A DNA stretch of 64,000 bases from Phycomyces blakesleeanus NRRL 1555(-) (lineage: Eukaryota > Mucoromycota > Mucoromycetes > Mucorales > Phycomycetaceae), in assembly GCF_001638985.1 (NCBI RefSeq), contig NW_017265148.1, forward strand, positions 761,367-825,366. Direction: 5' to 3'. A program made the position numbers and the translations under genes. Below the pieces are notes generated by a model that had not been told where the DNA came from, did not search any database, and saw only the letters and a list, made by a program, of their open reading frames with translations. Below, piece after piece: positions 55,699 through 64,000 of this stretch (positions are counted from its first letter, which is position 1; every line of letters begins with the position of its first letter).

Positions 55699-57513
55699 AT
55701 GATACCAAAATTTCCATACGAAATTATATCTCTCATCGCTTCCCATCTCGAAAGTTACGATCAATCAACCTGTGCCCTAGTCTGTAAACAGTTGACAGAG
55801 CCATTTCAAAATGCTCACTGGTATCGCTTGGATATGAACAATTACATAATAAAGGGATTTTTTAATAAATCACAGAACAACACGTATTTAACCAATGCCC
55901 ATCGTGTGGTCGAGCTGACAATTGACGGCCTAAACGAACATTGCGAGAAATACTATTTAAAAATGCAGCAACTTTACCCTGATATAAAACGCCTTGAATA
56001 CTATGAGTCATCTCAAACCAACCAAATTTTAAAAATGATTAATTGGAACTCTTGGAAAACATTATCACATTTGAAGATATCGTTTCATTTCAAAATCATT
56101 ATTGTACCGAGAACCCTTTTTACAAAACTGTCGGTATTATCTTGCCTTACTCATCTTACGCTACATTCAATATTGTCAGTGTGGGCCGTCTATAAAAATC
56201 AGGCGCCTTTTTCATGGTTGGACATTGAACTACTTCATACTTTCTTACCGCAGCTGGAGGATCTAGACGTTAAGTTTATGCTTACACCAATACCAAAGCA
56301 AGACATAAATATAATAAGACGCATTACCCCGGCATACACCATAAAAAAGTTTTGCTGTAGCAACCATTATATCAATGCTTACTGGATGTTCTACTTTGCG
56401 CTCAAGTATCCAAATTTACTCGAGATTGAGCTTGAGATAGATGGCTTAGGTATCTCAGAAAGGCCAATAACTCAAAAAGAAGACTATCAAAACGAAATCC
56501 AACTATTATCGACGCTTGACCGATTCTTTCCTTGTTTAAAAAAGACACGTGTCCGTGCGGAATCTTTTAATGAGTGGAGATTCTCTATGTTTTTTGATAC
56601 TCTTTTGTATTTCAACGTAAATATAGAGACTGCTAAGCTCTCTTATTACGAAAAGTGTACAATTGAGCCGAATAAACCCAAAAGTCTCTTGAGCGTTACC
56701 CCGGAATCACTGAGAGTTTTGTGGATAGAACTTTTGTATTTTTCGGACGAGGAACCGATTACTAAAAGATTCGTTCTATATCTCGGCCTAGTTGAGTTGC
56801 ACTTTGAAGTTTATGTTCAGATTGAAATAGACGTTATCCTGGATAAATGCCCATTATTGCGGTTGCTGTATATAAAGTCTGGCAAAGTCTACCTCTCTGA
56901 ACAGTCAAACAACATCACTGGCCCACACCCTTTACGAAGATTGAATCTACAAGGAATCATATCTAATACCCAAGTTTTCGAATATATATCCTTCCGTTGT
57001 AAGAAACTTTCATTCTTGAAGTTAAATTCTGTTGACTTTAAAGAGTTTGCTCTCACGGAAACCAGACGGCTGCTTTTTGACATGTCATTCTCTCAACTGG
57101 ACACACTCATAATTTGCAATATCAGATTAAAGTATGACAAAGTCAAGCATTTTATCATTGAACAAGTAAGCAATGTCGATGATGGTTCATTGGATTTGGA
57201 TTACCTTGAGGGACCAGCTCAATCAAGCTGGTATTATATACACTTGGACCCAGCAAGAGCAGAAAAAGTACCGTGTACATGGAAACTTGATGAATCTGAT
57301 ATCAAATATGCTCAGGAATACTGCAAGAACATCAAGAAAGGTAGCTTTTCTGGAATTTCTATCGGAAGCATGGGAGAAGCCTATGGTGGTTATGAATCAA
57401 AAGACTTTTGGAAGAAAGATCTTCAAAATGGCATCTTCGTTGTTCGAGTCCAATCTGTTAAAGATTATTATCTAGATACAGAGAAAATTGAAAGCATGAT
57501 ATGTATGCTTTAA
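55699..57513 (+). CDS. F-box-type protein, paralogue 4 (604 aa)
   Basis: Single-exon family member on the plus strand. N-terminus MIPKFPYEIISLIASHLESY with TCALVCKQLTEPFQNAHWYRL (F-box-like). The body has the same LRR-like blocks (FTKLSVLSCLTHLTLH, STLDRFFPCLKKT, LDKCPLLRLLYI, EYISFRCKKLSFLKL) and the C-terminal motif FWKKDLQNGIFVVRVQSVKD. I chose the ATG at 55699 to align with the paralogues; the frame is open upstream to 55630, where it encodes a hydrophobic low-complexity stretch without a normal ATG. Likely SCF substrate adaptor; target unknown. A copy of the dispersed repeat follows within 0.2 kb, convergent with this gene. Confidence 0.85.
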   Translation: MIPKFPYEIISLIASHLESYDQSTCALVCKQLTEPFQNAHWYRLDMNNYIIKGFFNKSQNNTYLTNAHRVVELTIDGLNEHCEKYYLKMQQLYPDIKRLEYYESSQTNQILKMINWNSWKTLSHLKISFHFKIIIVPRTLFTKLSVLSCLTHLTLHSILSVWAVYKNQAPFSWLDIELLHTFLPQLEDLDVKFMLTPIPKQDINIIRRITPAYTIKKFCCSNHYINAYWMFYFALKYPNLLEIELEIDGLGISERPITQKEDYQNEIQLLSTLDRFFPCLKKTRVRAESFNEWRFSMFFDTLLYFNVNIETAKLSYYEKCTIEPNKPKSLLSVTPESLRVLWIELLYFSDEEPITKRFVLYLGLVELHFEVYVQIEIDVILDKCPLLRLLYIKSGKVYLSEQSNNITGPHPLRRLNLQGIISNTQVFEYISFRCKKLSFLKLNSVDFKEFALTETRRLLFDMSFSQLDTLIICNIRLKYDKVKHFIIEQVSNVDDGSLDLDYLEGPAQSSWYYIHLDPARAEKVPCTWKLDESDIKYAQEYCKNIKKGSFSGISIGSMGEAYGGYESKDFWKKDLQNGIFVVRVQSVKDYYLDTEKIESMICML

Positions 57514-57699
57514 AGTTTGTAAGATCATTACTGTCCTCCTAAATATACTGAATCAATTGGGTCTGTATGCAAAGAATAAAGCACAGATAATCCATTCTGA
57601 TAGCTGATACTTGTAGAGGACAACGAAGGTCTATCTCAACTATTGCCATACAACTTTATTGCCATACATACATACACATATATATATATTATATTAAAC

Positions 57700-58350
57700 T
57701 TTCATGGATTTGCCCTTTTTATCAATGTTTAAAGACATATCAGATACAAATTATTGTTTTCTTGAATCTCTTGTATGTCTCTTTAGAGAAAGCTACTATT
57801 TAATTAGCAGTGTCTTAATACCTATGTCCTAGCTGTATAAAGCTGTTGTGTCGAGATATAAATTATAAAAATCTTAATTGCTAACAATGAAAATGATCAT
57901 TTTGATCAAATTGGCAAATTCTACACCGAAAATCAGCTGTAAATCACTATTCATAAAGCTAATAGGCTCTATAACTATAGGCAACCTGGTTAGACACATC
58001 AAGATCCATCTTAGCAATATTTTTTGACATCGATTGCTCAAATATTGACCAAAACATCCCACATTTTCACTCTATAAAATCTTGATCCACTGTAAATTGG
58101 GCTATTTACACCAAAAAAGTCCATTTTCGATGCCCACTTTTACTCACAGGACAACTGAAAAAAAGTTTGAAAAAATTTCTTTTTTGTCTATTAAGTAAAG
58201 TTGTGTAGAAATATTTTTTTTAAAAAAAGAAAGAAAGGTGAGCTGATACTTTTTTTTTTCTTTAACAAAAAAAAAAGACTAAATTTGTTAAAGAAGTGTG
58301 TATATTATGTGTATAAAAGGCAAACAATCTATTCACACCAAACGGGAAAA
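57700..58350 (-). repeat. Dispersed repeat copy 4, long form
   Basis: Inverted, almost identical relative of copy 3 over about 57705-58195 (including the end ATTTGCCCTTTTTATCAATG). Its outer part (58195-58350) has been altered by T-rich and A-rich insertion, but TTAACAAATTTAGTC and GAATAGATTGTTTGCC are still recognisable on the minus strand. It lies tail-to-tail with F-box paralogue 4. Confidence 0.75.
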
Positions 58351-60621
58351 GGTATTCCCAGGAAGATTTCTTTTGTGAATTACTTACTATTGATGAATTT
58401 TGTTATATTTGTGTAGTAAGAGTGCATATCTTTAACATGTGTGTCTATAGAGGTACATAAGGTACATTTTAAAATCTATTGTATTTATTGTACCTTGTTG
58501 TATTTTTAACTAGTGCAAATTAAAGAAAAGTATATAAAAGATGTAATTATGATTCGGATTTTAATTTATTTTTTTGCAACCAAGAAAAAAAAAAGATCCC
58601 AACAATTGATACTCAAAAATCTTTACGGCTCGGTTCACAAAATGAGTCATTTTTTTTTATAAAGAATATATATTTATTTATATATAAATATATATATTGA
58701 ATGAAGTATTGGTAATTATAGCCAAGATAATTATTAGGGATTTAGGGTAATGTTGATGAGGTGAATTATGAGGAAGAGGTGCAAACAAAAAAAAAGGTGC
58801 AATTTTCTTTCTTTATTAAGTAATTGACATTAATTTAGTGGATTTAGTACTTCTTTATGTCATTATTGTTCATATAATTTAATTTAATTTAATTTTATTT
58901 AATTTAATTTAGTTAACCAAACTATTACTGTTATTCTTGCTATTAAACAAATACACAAATACGCAAATACGCAAGTAATTAACACAATTAAGTATTCTTT
59001 CTTTACGATGATCTTGTATATCTTTAGTATTTTTCGGAAACTGAACTGAGTAGAATAATATATACTATTGGATACTGGCCATCGTCATTCTTTGTGAATC
59101 ATAGTACAAAGGATGTATTGTTGTTATTGTTTTGTAGATGTATAATGGTGTATTGTAGAATAGAGTAAATATCTGAGATATATATATATATAGAATGCTT
59201 ACTGAGACTTTCAACACAAATGGAAGCAAAAGAATGATGTTAAATACTTTTATACACTTTCTTTTATTTCTTTTTTAAGAAAAATCCCACGCTTCTGGCC
59301 AATTAGAGTCCAGAGGTATTCTGACAAAGAACCCAAAATAATAATAATAAATGATACACCTTTGTATCATATATACCAGCAGTTACAACTATAGCTACTG
59401 TTTGATAGACTGGTTGTTATACATATAATGGTAGGTATAAGTCGACTGATTATTATTAGGATGCATAGACAAACTCTTGACATGTACAAAGCTTGTTTTG
59501 ATTTTGCTGTTATTGTGCTATAATTGAATTTAGTCTTGATAGCAATAATCACAGTATAATGTTCGAATAGCATATGCTTATTAATTAATGACTCAAATCT
59601 CTCTATCAAGACACATATGTACAATATTGCAAGGGTACTCTAGTACTAGTACTGGTTCCTTATTATCATTTGTGTGTGTGTGGGAGGAAGGAAAGGAGGG
59701 TTAGAGATTCGAATAAATGAAAGGGGAGCTGTTGTACAGGGTTAAAATTTTGTGATGGCCAATGCATTTTGTTTTGTTTTGTTTTTTTTTTTTTTACTTT
59801 TATTTAAACCATTTAACTCATCCCATGGGTTTATGTTTTTGATATTTCTATATATAGTTACAAAGATATACTTACTATATATGTAGATGTGTAGATACAT
59901 AATACATATATCATGCCACATTCTTTTAAAGATGTATATATCTTTTTGTTGTTGTTGCTGATGTGATAAAGATAAAAATAAATAATTTTTTTTTGTAATA
60001 ATTGATTGGCCAATATTTTCTGGGGAAATATTACATATATATATATATATAAATAAAATGTTTTACAAACAAGTAGCACCGCCGTAGCATTTTGGTTTTG
60101 ATTTATTTATTTTTAATAAAAATCCCAACAATTATTGCAAAAACAATAAAGCGTATAAAAGATAAAGAAATTTAGATAACAAAAAAAAAATATTCCCACC
60201 CACTTGTAAGAACAGAATTATCATTATTTAATCAGGGAACCAAAGAAAGAAAAAAGGACATGGAGATAAACAAGAATTGATAAGTTGTATTTCAACCCAA
60301 TGAATGCTACACATAATAGCTAAAGGGATTATGTATATAAAATAAAAATAAACATAAAATAAAAAAAGAAACCAAAAATTAAAGTGTGCTTTCACATGAG
60401 GAACGGGTTTTTCAATTGTAAGCAAGATTTTTATTGTTGTTGTTATTATTCTAGTTCACTCTTTGCTCTCTATTTCGTAACAGTCATGTCGCAGTCATCA
60501 ATACTCATTTCTATATAATGTGTCTATATAATATATCTATCTATATTCCGGCCAAAACTCAAACGCGTATTATTTTATTTATTTATTTATTAAATAAAAA
60601 AATTCAACAATTTATATAATA

Positions 60622-60654
<33 letters not shown>

Positions 60655-60751
60655 TATTTTTATTTGTTAGTATAAATATTTGTATAAATATTTATTTTAT
60701 TTTATTTTATTTTATTTTACCTATAAAAAATCAAGTTTTTATTAGTTTGAA
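58351..60751. other. Gene-poor stretch upstream of aspartate aminotransferase
   Basis: 2.4 kb of AT-rich DNA with TA tracts, TTTAA units (58878-58912), AAAT and TTTTA repeats (60570-60720). No convincing gene. A 20-codon minus-strand segment at 59280-59340 was considered and rejected. Confidence 0.55.
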
Positions 60752-62428
<1,677 letters not shown>

Positions 62429-63207
62429 AGCAGTACATATAAAAAGAAAAAGAAAAAGAAATATAAAGTAAATAGAAAAGGTATATAAAACACAAAAGAA
62501 AGTATATCAAAGTATATCAATACCAACATCATCATCATCATTTAACAATACAAATATCAAAATATTCAATATCCTCTCTTTATTTCTTTCTTTTACTTTT
62601 TTTTTCATATACGTGTCCATCTACTGCTTTTATTACCAACCCCTCTTTTCTTTAGTGTATATTTCGGAAACATAAATACAATTTCTATATATAAAATCAA
62701 CCTATAAAACACACTCCCACACAAGTAAATAGACTGAGTGGCTGAGAGATAGAGATAGAGAGAAATAAATGGTGAGTATAAAATATGCAATCAATTGAAC
62801 AAAAATATATATATATATATATTCTTTTGTTGTTATGGAAACAAACAAACAATTAGACCAATCAATTTTTGATTTTTTTTTTTCAATCACCAAAGAAATA
62901 ATAATAAGAAATTCTTTATTTTCTATATAAATATATATATTTTTCTTTTTCTTTTTTTTTCCTTTTCTTTTATATCATTAGTATATATTTCCTTTTTTGT
63001 TTTTTCTTGGTATTTAATGATATTTTGTTATAAAACAAAATAGTAGTGAAAAAATAAAGAAGCCAAAAAGACCAAAAAGAAAATTATAGCAATATTAATG
63101 ATAACCATAATATATATATATAATATATATAGAAAGAAGAAAAGAAAAAGAAAAGAAATATATATATATATATATATATATATAGAAAAAAAATATATGT
63201 ATATACT
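62429..63207. other. Convergent intergenic region
   Basis: Shared 3' flank of the aminotransferase and cyclin genes: GAAA, TCA (about 62528-62541), TA and T-rich tracts. No gene. Confidence 0.65.
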
Positions 63208-64000
63208 TTATATTTTCCTGTTGGCAGTGTAGCTGTGCAGAAGCGTGTACCATTTATCAAAGGTGGGCTTACTCACATAGAGCTTGTAATCAATCAGCTT
63301 CAAAAAAGCCATTTCGGCTGCATTGATTTCGCTGACCGAAAGACCCGAAATCTTGGTCCAGGCGCGGTTGCGGTAGTTCTTGTCATGGAGGTACTTTGAG
63401 GCCAGCATGAGTGAAGCCATGAACATACGGCGGCCACAGCACATAAGATCCTCGGTACGGTTAATTGATGATTGTTGGGGTGATTTGTTATTATGATTAT
63501 GTACAGTATGATTATTGACATTATTGACATTTGTTGGTTGAGTGAATCGCTTTCTGAGCTTCTCGTGAACGACTTTCTTGACACGAAAGAGATAAAACAG
63601 GCAGATCTGGAGAGTCGAATAAGTAGCCTTTGAGCGACTAAGCATCTCGCGGATAAAGCCCTTTGTAGGGATCACCTTGACTTTTCTTTGATCGACAAGG
63701 AACTTTGGTTGCCAAATTGAATCGATAATCTCGGCTGCAGTATCTAGAAAAAATTAAATATATATATATATAAAAATGATAATGATAAATTATTGTTGTT
63801 GGTTTTTTTTGTGTATAAAATGAAAATAGGTTTGTTAATAGAAATATATACGGAATTTTGAAACATAAAATGAAACAAATAGTAATAGAAATAAAGAAAG
63901 GTGATACTATATAATATACACACACACAGAGAGAGAGAGAGAGAGAAAGAGATAATACATATATACACACACATATATATATTCATACATTGCAAGGTCA
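63208..64000 (-). CDS. PCL/Pho80-type cyclin, 3' part, cut by the window end
   Basis: The final exon (63743-63208) encodes about 178 residues: DTAAEIIDSIW, then VKVIPTKGFIREMLSRSKAT, LQICLFYLFRVKK, an Asn/His-rich insert, LMCCGRRMFMASLMLASKYL, RAWTKISGLSVSEINAAEM and FLKLIDYKLYVSKPTFDKWY. This is the cyclin box of the fungal Pcl family, partners of the Pho85/CDK5-type kinase in cell-cycle, polarity and phosphate control. The Asn-rich loop interrupts the box between its first helices. Upstream of the TTTTTTCTAG acceptor lies more than 250 nt of intron-like low-complexity DNA reaching the window edge, so the N-terminal exon(s) are outside or at the very end. Coordinates past 63743 are therefore intron or unknown. 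Confidence 0.88.

Noticed and set aside
59280..59340. Minus-strand segment reading FGFFVRIPLDSNWPEAWDFS then stop
   Set aside because: Coding-like but only 20 codons, with no acceptor at its edge and no upstream exons recognisable.

Overview
The window reads as nuclear DNA of a filamentous fungus, most likely Mucoromycota. The evidence is AT-rich, microsatellite-laden intergenic DNA, many short GT..AG introns (usually about 50-100 nt), mitochondrial presequences, and a local expansion of large F-box-type proteins of a kind common in Mucorales such as Phycomyces. The genus is inference; no rRNA or other marker is present.

Region 1 (0.5-11.8 kb) is a compact housekeeping block, all on the minus strand: a YCK-type casein kinase 1, a DUG1/CNDP-type M20 dipeptidase, dUTPase, and the QCR2 core protein of respiratory complex III. 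All four exon chains close in frame. Region 2 (12-23 kb) holds three large F-box-type paralogues on the minus strand; one has a single-base frameshift and a separate C-terminal exon. The three share a conserved upstream block, and decayed copies of a dispersed repeat lie near them. Region 3 (25-34.8 kb) has an LRP1/RRP47-like exosome cofactor, two dienelactone hydrolase paralogues with matching intron phases, and a six-exon gene whose product looks like TPX2, the spindle assembly factor and Aurora-A activator, which budding and fission yeast lack.

Region 4 (35-58.4 kb) is a repeat-rich accessory zone. It holds two near-identical F-box pseudogenes, further copies of the dispersed repeat (one pair almost identical and inverted), a tandem pair of covarying hairpin elements at 38.4-39.0 kb, a GC-richer island with an orphan 643-codon ORF, 1.6 kb of minisatellite and A-rich DNA, a 2.8 kb DNA transposon with recognisable terminal inverted repeats and one nonsense codon in its transposase, and a fourth intact F-box-type gene. 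Region 5 (58.4-64 kb) returns to housekeeping content: aspartate aminotransferase on the plus strand and the C-terminal part of a PCL/Pho80-type cyclin on the minus strand.

The genes are not organised as operons and no single pathway unites them. The most unusual items are the covarying hairpin repeats at 38.5-39.0 kb, the TPX2-like gene, the F-box family with its shared promoter block and repeatedly convergent GRF-like relic, and the GC-rich orphan island.
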